Source: Roseibium aggregatum (GTDB lineage Bacteria; Pseudomonadota; Alphaproteobacteria; Rhizobiales; Stappiaceae). From it: a stretch of 64,000 bases of DNA. The notes under the pieces are model-generated. The model was not told the origin of the DNA. It made no database searches and saw only the letters and a list, made by a program, of their open reading frames with translations. Numbering within the stretch: position 1 is the stretch's first letter; every line of letters begins with the position of its first letter. The translations under genes were made by a program, and so were the position numbers. Shown one piece after another: positions 43,202 through 51,660 of this stretch. The DNA lies in contig NZ_JAEKJZ010000004.1 of the NCBI RefSeq assembly GCF_017309185.1, forward strand, positions 372,001 to 436,000, in the 5' to 3' direction.

Positions 43202-44275
43202 TCAGGCGACCTGCTGGCCCCGGGGTTCGAGCCGTCCGCTCAGGATCCGGTCGGTGATCGCAGCGGACAACCAGATGCCGGTCAGTGTGATCCAGGCGGT
43301 GAGTGCGAAAATGGAAGCGCCTGTCACGCCTGCCCCTACCGCGCAGCCGCCGGCGAGCATGCCGCCGAACCCCATCAGCGTCGCGCCGGTCAGGTAGCGG
43401 GCCATGGATTTGCCCCCTTCGAAGCCCTGCAGTTCGAGCTGGCGTGTCAGGAATGCCGCCAGAAAGGAACCGAGAAAAACCCCCGGAACCAGGCCGATGT
43501 CGAAATCCAGGACATCGCCGGGAGGAGAGAGAACCAGCATGAGCGTGTCGGCGGAGGGGCCGGTGAAGGTCACGCCTTCGATCTGGACCGGATCAAAGGC
43601 CTGAAGGGCCATGGCTGACGTGAACCACCAGGCGAGGGGAATGGCAAGCCCGGCTCCGGCTGCCGCGATCAATTGCCAGGCAGGCACCTTTACCCGCCAG
43701 GCAATGACCAGACCGGCGATGAGCCAGAGACAGCCGAAGGCGATCGTCATCCCGGACGTCAGCCCCAGATGCGCCGTGATGTCGTTTCCACCCACGTCGC
43801 CGGTTGTCCAGAGCGCGGCGATCCATTCGCGGAACGGTTTCAGGATCCCGCGCAAACTTGCTTGCGCGACCACGGCGAACACAAGCCCGGACAAGAGGGC
43901 CCGCAGATTTCCGGTGGCGGAGAGGACGAGGAGCCGGCTGGCGCACCCGCGCGCGAGCACCATGCCGGTGCCGAACATCAGGCCGCCGAGAAGGGCGCCC
44001 GAAAGACTTTGCGGAGACGCGAGCTGGCGGGCCTCGTTGGCCTGAACCTCACCGATAGAGATCAGGACCTGGGTCCCGATCAAGGCGGCGGAAAACGACA
44101 GCAGCCAGACCGGCAGGCGATCGCCGGGCGTTCCCCGGGAGAACTCGATGCTCGCGGCGCGCAGACAAAAGCGGCTTTGCTGAGCGAAGGCGCCGAACAG
44201 GGCTCCAACCAGAAGCCCGCCCAGGGCCAGCAACCAGGGTTCGGAAATCCGGTCCAGCAAATAGGTCAAGTCCAT
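43202..44275 (-). CDS. YeeE/YedE family sulfur-compound transporter (SoxT-like), copy 1
   Basis: 357 residues, about nine to ten membrane helices. Starting ATG 44275 follows AGAGGAAG; upstream residues of the open frame are a non-coding extension. Family blocks: ALFGAFAQQSRFCLRAASIE, GTGMVLARGCASRLLVLSA and MLAGGCAVGAGVTG, with the Cys residues that line the thiosulfate path in TsuA/YeeE. Next to a sox system it probably moves thiosulfate or a reduced sulfur compound across the membrane. Divergent from the metallo-beta-lactamase gene. Confidence 0.9.
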   Translation of the reverse strand: MDLTYLLDRISEPWLLALGGLLVGALFGAFAQQSRFCLRAASIEFSRGTPGDRLPVWLLSFSAALIGTQVLISIGEVQANEARQLASPQSLSGALLGGLMFGTGMVLARGCASRLLVLSATGNLRALLSGLVFAVVAQASLRGILKPFREWIAALWTTGDVGGNDITAHLGLTSGMTIAFGCLWLIAGLVIAWRVKVPAWQLIAAAGAGLAIPLAWWFTSAMALQAFDPVQIEGVTFTGPSADTLMLVLSPPGDVLDFDIGLVPGVFLGSFLAAFLTRQLELQGFEGGKSMARYLTGATLMGFGGMLAGGCAVGAGVTGASIFALTAWITLTGIWLSAAITDRILSGRLEPRGQQVA

Positions 44276-44403
44276 GGCGCTTCCTCTCCCACCGCGCAAA
44301 CTTCCGCCAATCCGCGGATGGTCCGGGTGTATTTCGAATTGCGCATTGACCAATCTCAAGGAAACATAGATAAATTCAAAACTATGCATGTGTGGAGGAG
44401 AGC

Positions 44404-45342
44404 ATGTCTCAATCAAACTCGTTCAATCTGACAAGACGGCAGGTTTTATCGGCCGGCGTCGCGTTGACAGCCACAGGCCTGGCCGGTGTGCCAGGCCGAG
44501 CCGTCGCGGAGGCCAGCCTGGCGGTTGGTGATCATGAGTTGACCGTCTTTTCCGACGGCCACTTGTCCTTGCCGATGAACTTTGTCCTGCCGAACCAGAG
44601 CGAGCAGGAAATTTCGGAGCTTCTGACGCCCCATGGTCTGGCTACCGACGCCTTGCGACCGGACTGCAATGTCACGCTCCTGAGAAGCGGTGACCGCCTC
44701 GTCCTGTTCGATGTCGGTGCCGGGGCGAATTTTCAACCGACCGCGGGAGAGCTGCCGGGCAAGCTAGACGAAGCGGGGATCGACCCGTCGGACATCACCG
44801 ACGTCGTCCTGACCCATGGTCACCCGGACCACCTTTGGGGAATCCTGGACGATTTCGACGATCCATTTTATCCGGAAGCCACCATTTGGGTGCCTCAGGC
44901 GGAATGGGATTTCTGGCGTGCGGACGACACCCTGGCGAAAACGCCGGAAGCGCGCAAGAGCTTCGTCGTGGGGGCGCAGGCCCGGTTCGAGGCCATTGAG
45001 GATCAGGTGTCGATGATCAAACCGGACCAGGAAATTTTTCCGGGTGTCGAGGCGGTCGATACGTCCGGCCATACGCCGGGCCACATGTCCTACGCGATCC
45101 ACGGGGGAGCCGAGAGTGTTTTCATCATCGGCGACGCCATCACCAACTCAATTATCTCATTCGAGAAACCGGAGTGGATTTCCGGCACGGATACAGACGG
45201 TGAGAAGGGCGTCAAGACGCGCCTGCGTCTCCTTGACAGACTGGCGCAGGACAAGTCACGGGTGATCGGGTTTCACTTTCCCAATCCGGGCGAGGGCCGC
45301 GTCGAGAAAACCGGAGACGGTTACACATATGTTGCCGGTTGA
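44404..45342 (+). CDS. Tat-exported metallo-beta-lactamase fold hydrolase (SoxH-like)
   Basis: 312 residues from ATG 44404 behind GGAGGAGAG. N-terminal Tat motif LTRRQVLSAGVALTATGLAG, so periplasmic. Metal motif THGHPDH at 137-143, further ligands in DTSGHTPGHM and FIIGDAITN. In sox clusters, such proteins (SoxH-type) are known beside the core genes with no established function. Lies between two SoxT-like genes. Upstream CATAG and CTATG (44365 and 44382) form a possible operator. Confidence 0.88.
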   Translation: MSQSNSFNLTRRQVLSAGVALTATGLAGVPGRAVAEASLAVGDHELTVFSDGHLSLPMNFVLPNQSEQEISELLTPHGLATDALRPDCNVTLLRSGDRLVLFDVGAGANFQPTAGELPGKLDEAGIDPSDITDVVLTHGHPDHLWGILDDFDDPFYPEATIWVPQAEWDFWRADDTLAKTPEARKSFVVGAQARFEAIEDQVSMIKPDQEIFPGVEAVDTSGHTPGHMSYAIHGGAESVFIIGDAITNSIISFEKPEWISGTDTDGEKGVKTRLRLLDRLAQDKSRVIGFHFPNPGEGRVEKTGDGYTYVAG

Positions 45343-45346
45343 TCGA

Positions 45347-45399
45347 GGGAAACTTTTTTAAGGTACTGTCCCGGCCCTGAGCCGGGACGAAAGTTTCCC
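45347..45399. terminator. Nested hairpin between convergent MBL and soxT genes
   Basis: Inner perfect 8-bp stem GTCCCGGC / GCCGGGAC (45368-45388, loop CCTGA) enclosed by a second pair GGGAAACTTT (45347-45356) and AAAGTTTCCC (45390-45399). It lies in the 97-bp gap between the two convergent genes and can terminate both. Confidence 0.75.
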
Positions 45400-45439
45400 G
45401 ACAAACACTTTCCCAGACCACAGTTTACTGAATAACTCT

Positions 45440-46537
45440 TTATTCGGCCGCGGAGGGATGCTGGTTGCGGCGGAAGGCGGCCAGTGCCGAGCCTTCGACC
45501 AGCCAGGCGAGGCCAACCCTGGCGCCCAGGGCCATGGAAATCATCACGACGGGGGCGGAAATGGCCAGGGTCGAGAAGGCCGTGATCCCCTGACCCACCG
45601 TGCAGCCCATGGAAATGACGCCGCCAATTCCCATCAACGTGCCGCCGAGAATGTGGCGTCCGAGTTCGCGGGCGTCGTCGCAGGCTTCCCAGCGTATGTC
45701 GCGTTTCCAGACGGCGGCGGCGACCGCGCCGAACAGGGTTCCGACGATCAGTCCGACACCGTAATCGGGCCATGTGCCGGTGTAGGTGATGAGCTGCATG
45801 ATGGTGTCGCCCACAGGCACGACGAAGGAACCGGCCTCGATCTGGACCGGGTGGAATGACCGCGCGGCCATGAAGCTCGTCGCCCACCAGCCGAAAGGGA
45901 TCACGCTGCCGATGACCATGGCCGCGCCGATCCTGGCATATTGCCGGCGGAAGGCCGGGGACTTGAACACCCAGAAGAGACCGGCCAGAAGGATCAGGAT
46001 CGCGACGGCTCCCTGAAGTCTCATGCCGAAGATCGTGGAGACGATATCGCCCATGGACTGGCTGCCGCTGCCGGCGAAGGACACCGCCAGGTCGTCGACG
46101 AGCGGAACGCGAAGGATACCGACAATGCCGCGTTGCGTGGCGAGGGCGGACAGGCCGATGACGGTGAGAACCACCAGCGCCCGCAGACTGCCGCCACCCA
46201 GGCGCAGAACGGCGCCAAAGCCGCATGTTCCCACAAACGCCATGCCGATGCCGAACATGAACCCGCCCGCGATGGCGCCTGTCCAGGCGAAATCGGGCGA
46301 CAGGTAGAAAGATGCCTTCAGATCGGCAAGACCGAGGCCGGACAGAAGCTGGCTGCCGGCAAGCGCGACGAGTGAGGCAAGAACCCAGAGTCTCAGGGTT
46401 CGGCTGTCTCCGGCATACCAATGGCGCTCCAGCGCCGACAGCGTGCAAAAATGGGTTGAGCGGGCAACGAAGCCCAGAACGCTTCCCGCCAAAATGCCGA
46501 GCAGCGGTGTCAGAAGCACCGGGTCAAGGACGATCAT
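45440..46537 (-). CDS. soxT: YeeE/YedE family sulfur-compound transporter SoxT, copy 2
   Basis: 365 residues, about ten hydrophobic helices. Blocks FVARSTHFCTLSALERHWY near the N-terminus, FVGTCGFGAVLRLGGGSL and VISMGCTVGQGITAFSTL, the YeeE-type Cys motifs. It stands beside soxR and soxS on the minus strand; soxS-soxR-soxT in this order and orientation matches the Pseudaminobacter-type soxSRT arrangement known from the family. Likely transports thiosulfate or sulfane sulfur for sox or its regulation. Confidence 0.9.
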   Translation of the reverse strand: MIVLDPVLLTPLLGILAGSVLGFVARSTHFCTLSALERHWYAGDSRTLRLWVLASLVALAGSQLLSGLGLADLKASFYLSPDFAWTGAIAGGFMFGIGMAFVGTCGFGAVLRLGGGSLRALVVLTVIGLSALATQRGIVGILRVPLVDDLAVSFAGSGSQSMGDIVSTIFGMRLQGAVAILILLAGLFWVFKSPAFRRQYARIGAAMVIGSVIPFGWWATSFMAARSFHPVQIEAGSFVVPVGDTIMQLITYTGTWPDYGVGLIVGTLFGAVAAAVWKRDIRWEACDDARELGRHILGGTLMGIGGVISMGCTVGQGITAFSTLAISAPVVMISMALGARVGLAWLVEGSALAAFRRNQHPSAAE

Positions 46538-46630
46538 ATGCGTTTACCGTTTCCCCCCAACACCCCGATGGTCTCCCCAAGATCCTCCCGAAGACCTTTA
46601 TGAGGGCATCCTGAGCGTTTCCTCACGACT

Positions 46631-46676
46631 GTTTCAGGCCGCGGACCCGCGGATCAGAGCGCGAAAGACCTGAAAC
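46631..46676. terminator. Inverted repeat between soxR and soxT
   Basis: GTTTCAGG (46631-46638) and CCTGAAAC (46669-46676) flank two CCGCGG words. A loose stem that could form in the 275-bp gap between soxR and soxT. The rest of that gap (46538-46812) shows no gene. Confidence 0.4.
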
Positions 46677-46812
46677 TGCGAATGTCCGCAGGGCCGGATT
46701 CCGGTTCTGCAAAACCTTCAGCGTGTTTCGGAAACCGTAGCAGGCCGCGCACAAAGCGGCAATCAAAGACGATGCTGCAGCGCACGCTTGCAGGCGGCCC
46801 GCTCAGCCTTCG

Positions 46813-47163
46813 TCAGGTTGTGGCCGGCCGGACGTCCTTGCAGAACAGCGTGTACAGGCTCTCGATGATCGAGCTGATTTCGTCGTCCAGGAGGCTGTAG
46901 TAGATCATGCGCCCGTCCCGGCGCGACTGGACCAGGCCTTCAAGGCGAAGCCGCGCCAGTTGCTGCGAGACGGCGGCCTGCGGCATGGTCAGGATGTCTT
47001 CCAGTTCGGAAACGGACTTTTCGCCTTCGGACAGCAGACACAGGATGACAAGGCGCACTTCATGAGACAGCGCCTTGAGCAGATCGCTGGCCTTTCTCGC
47101 CTGATCCATGAGCAGGTCGAGTTCCTCCGCATCCATATTTTTATCGAAGGCCGGCAGAATCAT
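46813..47163 (-). CDS. soxR: ArsR-family persulfide-responsive repressor SoxR
   Basis: 116 residues from ATG 47163. Winged helix-turn-helix of the ArsR type (LLKALSHEVRLVILCLLSEG, LTMPQAAVSQQLARLRLEGL, QSRRDGRMIYYSL). Two cysteines fall at 42 and 108, the exact positions of the disulfide/trisulfide pair known in BigR, and close to SqrR, which sense reactive sulfur. No metal-binding motif. In related bacteria SoxR represses soxV and soxX promoters. A GTG 14 codons upstream could also start it; the cysteine numbering favours the shorter form. Confidence 0.93.
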   Translation of the reverse strand: MILPAFDKNMDAEELDLLMDQARKASDLLKALSHEVRLVILCLLSEGEKSVSELEDILTMPQAAVSQQLARLRLEGLVQSRRDGRMIYYSLLDDEISSIIESLYTLFCKDVRPATT

Positions 47164-47260
47164 TTGAAACGCGCTTTCCTTGCTGGCGGTGCTGCTGCGA
47201 TGCACAATCGAAGACTACACAGATACTTGCCTTAAGTCATTACAGATATCAACAGCGAGC

Positions 47261-47647
47261 TTAGTTGGTGTTTTCCGGCAGTTTCTGAAGCATTCCCGTA
47301 AGTAGTGGCCAGAAAAAATGCTCGCCGGGATAACCTCGCAGCCGGTCGATTTCCTGGCCCTCGGAAACGAGAACGAACGTCGGTGTCATTCGTTCCCTGG
47401 CAATGCCGTTGAGATCGGCGGGCCACGGCTCGGTGATGTCCACCCGCCGCAAGGGTGCCAGCCGGCCTTCTTCGGTCTTCGGATACGCGACGCCGATTTC
47501 CTCGTTCCAGCGCTTGCACCAGACACAGCCGGGTTGCTCCAGCATGAGCAGCTCAGCAGCCTTCGGAGCCTCGGTCCAAAAGAGGCCCGGAACGACGGTC
47601 ATTGCGACCAGGAAGAAGCGGTAGGGTTTGACCATTTTGAAATCCAT
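47261..47647 (-). CDS. soxS: Thioredoxin-like SoxS
   Basis: About 128 residues; ATG 47647 or 47635. A signal or membrane segment (about 11-30) precedes a thioredoxin-fold domain with CVWC at 41-44 in LLMLEQPGCVWCKRW. SoxS is known to keep SoxY reactivated via reduction. Head-to-head with soxV; the 79-bp gap between them is a probable SoxR-controlled divergent promoter, containing ATTGCA at 47659. Confidence 0.88.
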   Translation of the reverse strand: MDFKMVKPYRFFLVAMTVVPGLFWTEAPKAAELLMLEQPGCVWCKRWNEEIGVAYPKTEEGRLAPLRRVDITEPWPADLNGIARERMTPTFVLVSEGQEIDRLRGYPGEHFFWPLLTGMLQKLPENTN

Positions 47648-47726
47648 GCATTTCTGTGATTGCAATATATAGGATTATTTGAATATTTTAAAGCTGTCTC
47701 AATCGGGTGTCCCTGGGAGGAGTTGA

Positions 47727-48461
47727 ATGCTCGATGTATCGCTCTGGGCGGCGTTTCTGGCCGGCCTGCTGTCATTCGTGTCGCCGTGTGTGTTGCCCAT
47801 CGTACCGCCTTACCTGTGCTATCTCGCGGGTGTCAGTTTCGACGAGCTGAAAGGGGAGACCGCGACGGCGGCGACGGAACGGCGGGTCATCTTCGCGGCA
47901 ATCGCCTTTGTTCTCGGCTTCTCCGCCGTGTTTGTCGCGCTCGGCGCGACCGCCAGCGTGATCGGCCAGTCGGTTGCTCGCTATTACGACATTCTTTCCT
48001 ATGTGGCCGGAGCGATCATCATCGTCATGGGGCTGCATTTTCTCGGGCTGTTCCGGATCGGGCTTCTATTCCGGGAAGCCCGGGTTCATGTGGAAAGCAA
48101 ACCCGCGGGATTGCTCGGCGCCTTTCTCATGGGGCTTGCCTTCGCCTTCGGCTGGACCCCATGCGTCGGGCCGGTGCTCGCGGCGATCCTGTTTGTCGCC
48201 GGATCCTCCGACACGACCTGGCAAGGCGCCGGTCTGCTTGCGGTCTATGCGCTCGGCATCGGCATTCCGTTCATTCTGGCGGCCGCCTTTGCCAGCCGGT
48301 TCCTAAAGTTTGCCGGGCGCTTCCGCAAACATATGGGCGCGGTGGAAAAGGTCATGGGAGGTTTGCTCGTTCTGACAGGCGTTCTTTTCATCACCGGCCA
48401 GATGTCCGCGATCGCCTTTTGGCTGTTGGAAACGTTCCCCGTGTTCTCGCAAATCGGCTGA
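47727..48461 (+). CDS. soxV: CcdA-type thiol transporter SoxV
   Basis: 244 residues, six to seven transmembrane helices. The two redox Cys are C21 in LSFVSPCVLPIVP and C145 in AFGWTPCVGPVL, as in CcdA. It moves electrons from cytoplasmic thioredoxin to periplasmic SoxW/SoxS. First gene of the soxVWXYZABCDEF run, 33 bp before soxW. Confidence 0.94.
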   Translation: MLDVSLWAAFLAGLLSFVSPCVLPIVPPYLCYLAGVSFDELKGETATAATERRVIFAAIAFVLGFSAVFVALGATASVIGQSVARYYDILSYVAGAIIIVMGLHFLGLFRIGLLFREARVHVESKPAGLLGAFLMGLAFAFGWTPCVGPVLAAILFVAGSSDTTWQGAGLLAVYALGIGIPFILAAAFASRFLKFAGRFRKHMGAVEKVMGGLLVLTGVLFITGQMSAIAFWLLETFPVFSQIG

Positions 48462-48494
48462 AACGCCCGGGGAAAATAGAGGGAGGATATCGGA

Positions 48495-49088
48495 ATGCGA
48501 CTCTGGAAACGACTGGCTTTCGCTCTTTGCCTTGTCATGCTTCCGCATGCACAGGCTCTCGCGGCCACGGTGGGCGACGACGGTCTGCACAAGCAGCCCT
48601 GGTTCACGGTGACCTTCAAGGATATCGCCGAAGACATCGAGACGGCGGCGGCCGAAGGCAAGCGGCTGGCGATCGTCTTCGAACAGCGCGGCTGTATCTA
48701 CTGCCGGCAGATGCATGAAAAAATTCTCTCCGATCCGGAGGTCACGGATTACATCAAGGAGAATTTCATGGTCGTTCAGTACAACATGTTCGGCGACGAG
48801 GAGGTCATCGATCTGGACGGCGAGGAGCTGAGCGAAAAGACGGCGGCGCGCAAATGGGGATTTGTCTTCACCCCCACGATCGTCTTTCTGCCGGAGGAGG
48901 TGCCGGAGAGCGGAACGGTCTCGGAAACGGCCGTCGCGATCATGCCGGGGGCTTTCGGAAAATGGACTTTCCTGAATATGTTTCGCTGGGTTCACGAAAA
49001 AGGTTATGATGGCGACGAACATTTTCAGAAGTATCATGCCCGTATAATCAATGAGTTACGGGAACAGGGACGGCTCGGTGCCGAGTAG
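48495..49088 (+). CDS. soxW: Periplasmic thioredoxin SoxW
   Basis: 197 residues with a Sec signal (1-23, cleavage near ALAAT). CIYC at 67-70 in VFEQRGCIYCRQM. Reduced by SoxV; helps keep the SoxY swinging-arm Cys active. Followed by a 175-bp gap holding a 7-3-7 inverted repeat and then soxX. Confidence 0.93.
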   Translation: MRLWKRLAFALCLVMLPHAQALAATVGDDGLHKQPWFTVTFKDIAEDIETAAAEGKRLAIVFEQRGCIYCRQMHEKILSDPEVTDYIKENFMVVQYNMFGDEEVIDLDGEELSEKTAARKWGFVFTPTIVFLPEEVPESGTVSETAVAIMPGAFGKWTFLNMFRWVHEKGYDGDEHFQKYHARIINELREQGRLGAE

Positions 49089-49134
49089 CCGAGCGGCTTT
49101 GCACGATAAAATGCAAGATCGGCAAAAAGGCCTA

Positions 49135-49151
49135 TTGCATAACATATGCAA
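49135..49151. promoter_or_regulatory. 7-3-7 inverted repeat in the soxW-soxX gap, likely SoxR operator
   Basis: TTGCATA, ACA, TATGCAA: perfect inverted repeat in an AT-rich stretch about 110 bp before soxX. SoxR in related species binds the soxS-soxV and soxW-soxX spacers. The soxS-soxV spacer shares ATTGCA (47659) and a TTTGAATATTTT tail, but no clean second copy, so the match is partial. Confidence 0.6.
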
Positions 49152-49263
49152 AAAATCATATCTTTTAATGTGAGGAGGACAGGCGGAGGCGGTTTCGCAT
49201 CCGTCGCGAAACGGACATTCGACGAAAGCGAGCCGTTTCACACTGAGGAGGAAAGCCGACATC

Positions 49264-49743
49264 ATGAGTAAGGGCGCGACTAGAAAAGGCTTGCCGGCAC
49301 TGCTGGCCGGCGCGGCGGTGATGGCCGCATCCGTGGCGAGTGCGGGCACCGTTGCCCCGGACAGTGTGCCGATCGTCGATATGGAGCTGCCCCAGTCCCT
49401 GACCGGGGTCGCGGGTGATCCCGTCGCCGGCCGCGAGACCTTCGCCGACCGGAAAAAGGGCAATTGCCTGGCTTGCCATGCCAATGCCGACCTGAACGAC
49501 CAGCTGTTTCACGGGGAGGTCGGTCCGGTTCTCGACGGCGCGGCAGACCGCTGGGAGGAGGCCCAACTCAGGGCGATCATTGTCAATTCCAAGGACGTCT
49601 TCGGCGAACAGACCATCATGCCCGGATTCTACACCATGAAAGTCGGGATCAACGTTGCCGAGGATCATGCCGGAAAAACCATCCTGAGCGCACAGGAGGT
49701 GGAAGACATCGTCGCCTACCTCATGACGCTCAAAGAAGATTGA
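49264..49743 (+). CDS. soxX: Sulfur oxidation c-type cytochrome SoxX
   Basis: 159 residues; ATG 49264 follows GAGGAGGAAAG. Sec signal 1-28. Haem motif CLACH at 68-72 and likely axial Met119 in TIMPGFY. Forms SoxXA with SoxA, which couples thiosulfate to SoxY. Confidence 0.96.
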   Translation: MSKGATRKGLPALLAGAAVMAASVASAGTVAPDSVPIVDMELPQSLTGVAGDPVAGRETFADRKKGNCLACHANADLNDQLFHGEVGPVLDGAADRWEEAQLRAIIVNSKDVFGEQTIMPGFYTMKVGINVAEDHAGKTILSAQEVEDIVAYLMTLKED

Positions 49744-49766
49744 TCTCGCGACTCAAGGAGCAAGAG

Positions 49767-50216
49767 ATGACCATCACCAGACGCCAATTGTTCGGCCTGA
49801 CGGCAGGCGCCGCCACCGTTCTGGCATTCAACCCGAAAATGTCCTTCGCGGCGGCCGATGAAACAGACGCTGCGATCAAGGCCTTCACCGGCGGCGCGGA
49901 GCCTGCCGCAGGCACCGTTTCCCTGGATACCCCGGAAATCGCCGAGAACGGCAACACGGTTCCGGTGGGTGTCTCGGTCGACAGTCCGATGACCGCCGAC
50001 AGCTTTGTCGAGTCCGTGCTCATCCTGGCGGACGGCAATCCGAGCCCGGCCGTCGCGACGTTTCATTTCACCGCCATGAGCGGTGTGGCGGAAGCCAAGA
50101 CCCGCATTCGCCTCGCCAAGACCCAGAATGTGATCGCGGTCGCGAAAATGAATGACGGTTCCACCTATATCGACCGCAAGGAAGTCAAGGTCACCATCGG
50201 TGGCTGCGGCGGCTAA
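49767..50216 (+). CDS. soxY: Sulfur carrier protein SoxY
   Basis: 149 residues. Tat-like N-terminus MTITRRQLFGLTAGAATVLA, so exported folded with SoxZ. The C-terminal swinging arm VTIGGCGG with Cys147 carries the sulfur substrate as thioether-linked persulfide through the cycle. 23 bp after soxX. Confidence 0.96.
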   Translation: MTITRRQLFGLTAGAATVLAFNPKMSFAAADETDAAIKAFTGGAEPAAGTVSLDTPEIAENGNTVPVGVSVDSPMTADSFVESVLILADGNPSPAVATFHFTAMSGVAEAKTRIRLAKTQNVIAVAKMNDGSTYIDRKEVKVTIGGCGG

Positions 50217-50237
50217 GCGAGGAAAGGATCAACAGAT

Positions 50238-50567
50238 ATGGCATCTCCAAAACCACGCGTGAAAGTGCCGAAAAAGGCATCTCAAGGCGAAGTGATCACC
50301 ATCAAGACGCTGATCAGCCATCCGATGGAGTCCGGGCAGCGCAAGGACAAGAAGTCCGGCGAACTCATTCCGCGGCAGATCATCAACAAGTTCACCTGCG
50401 AGTTCAACGGGCAGGTGGTCTTCAGCTGCGACATGGATCCCGCCGTTTCGGCGAACCCCTACGTCGAGTTCAGCGCCAAGGTGAATGAGCCCGGTACGTT
50501 CAAGTTCACCTGGGTGGACGACGATGGCAGCGTCTACGAGACGGAGAAAAAGATCGCTGTTGAATAG
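50238..50567 (+). CDS. soxZ: SoxZ, partner of SoxY
   Basis: 109 residues, no signal of its own; carried out by SoxY's Tat signal in this family. Begins MASPKPRVKVPKKASQGEVI and keeps LISHPMESGQRKDK, TCEFNGQVVFSCDMDPAVSA and FTWVDDDGSVYE, the SoxZ pattern. The SoxYZ heterodimer is the sulfur carrier. Confidence 0.96.
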   Translation: MASPKPRVKVPKKASQGEVITIKTLISHPMESGQRKDKKSGELIPRQIINKFTCEFNGQVVFSCDMDPAVSANPYVEFSAKVNEPGTFKFTWVDDDGSVYETEKKIAVE

Positions 50568-50605
50568 GCCGCGGTGTCAAGCCGCACAAATCGGGAGGAG
50601 ACGAT

Positions 50606-51469
50606 TTGGCTAAGACGGAAAGTAAGCTCGCCACCCTGCTAGCAGTGGCGGTGGTGAGTGCAAGCACTGCGGCACTTGCTGGGGGACCGGCGGACGACAA
50701 GCTTGTGATCGACGACGAAATCGAGATCAAGACTCGTGTGGCGGCTCCGGAGGGGCATCCGCTCGATGAACTGATTTCAGGCTGGCACTATCGCACGGAC
50801 GAAACCCGTGCGCTGGAGGCCGACAGTTTCCAGAATCCCGGTATGCTTTATGTGGAGCGCGGAGAAGAAATCTGGAACACGGTCGATGGAGCGGCGGGCA
50901 AGTCCTGTGCGTCCTGTCACGAGGACAGCGAGAGTTTCCTGAAAGGACTTGGCGCAAGCTATCCTAAATGGGACGCGGATGCCGAACGGCCGATCAACAT
51001 TGAGCTTCAGATCAACAAGTGCCGCGAAGAGAACATGGAGGCAAAGCCCTACAAGTTCGACGCGGCGGATCAGAAAGCCCTGACGACCTACATCAAGCAC
51101 CAGTCGCTCGGAATGCCGGTCGAAGTCGATCTGACCCAGGGCGACATGGAGTCCTGGTGGGACAAGGGGGAGGAGCTCTACTATACGCGGACCGGCCAGT
51201 TGAACCTGTCCTGCGCTACCTGCCACGAAGACTATAACGGCAACTACATTCGTGCGGACCACCTGAGCCAAGGCAATGTCAACGGATTTCCAACCTACCG
51301 GCTGAAGCAGTCGGCGATGGTGTCTCTGCACAATCGCTTCCGCGGCTGCATCCGCGATACACGGGCGGCTTTCCCGCCCGCATTCTCGGACGACCTTATG
51401 GCGCTGGAAGTCTATGTGACCTGGCGCGGGTCCGGCCTGGGCGTCGAAACCCCGGCGGTTCGCCAATAG
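50606..51469 (+). CDS. soxA: Dihaem cytochrome SoxA
   Basis: 287 residues from TTG 50606, five bases after GGGAGGAG; no ATG lies closer in frame. Sec signal 1-26. Both haem motifs are kept: CASCH 101-105 and CATCH 203-207. Cys139 (INKCREEN) and Cys248 (RFRGCIRDT, the catalytic Cys that can carry persulfide) are the haem ligands known for SoxA. Forms SoxXA. Confidence 0.95.
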   Translation: MAKTESKLATLLAVAVVSASTAALAGGPADDKLVIDDEIEIKTRVAAPEGHPLDELISGWHYRTDETRALEADSFQNPGMLYVERGEEIWNTVDGAAGKSCASCHEDSESFLKGLGASYPKWDADAERPINIELQINKCREENMEAKPYKFDAADQKALTTYIKHQSLGMPVEVDLTQGDMESWWDKGEELYYTRTGQLNLSCATCHEDYNGNYIRADHLSQGNVNGFPTYRLKQSAMVSLHNRFRGCIRDTRAAFPPAFSDDLMALEVYVTWRGSGLGVETPAVRQ

Positions 51470-51660
51470 GCTGACTGCTTAACTTCCGGCGCGGTGGCAG
51501 CCGCCGCGCCGGACCTTTGCCGCACGGGCGGCGCGACTGAAATTCAACACCGCCTCCGGGAGGGTGCGGGTGCGCGAGGTGTCTTGCGCGCCAACGGGAT
51601 CGATTTGCTAACGGCCGGCCGGTTTCAGGCCCTGCGGCCAGGATTTGGAGTGACGAGGGA

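Noticed and set aside
44350-44395. CATAG/CTATG inverted pair upstream of the MBL gene as a second SoxR operator
   Set aside because: Only 5-bp arms, 12 bases apart, and not clearly similar to the site at 49135-49151; too weak to claim.
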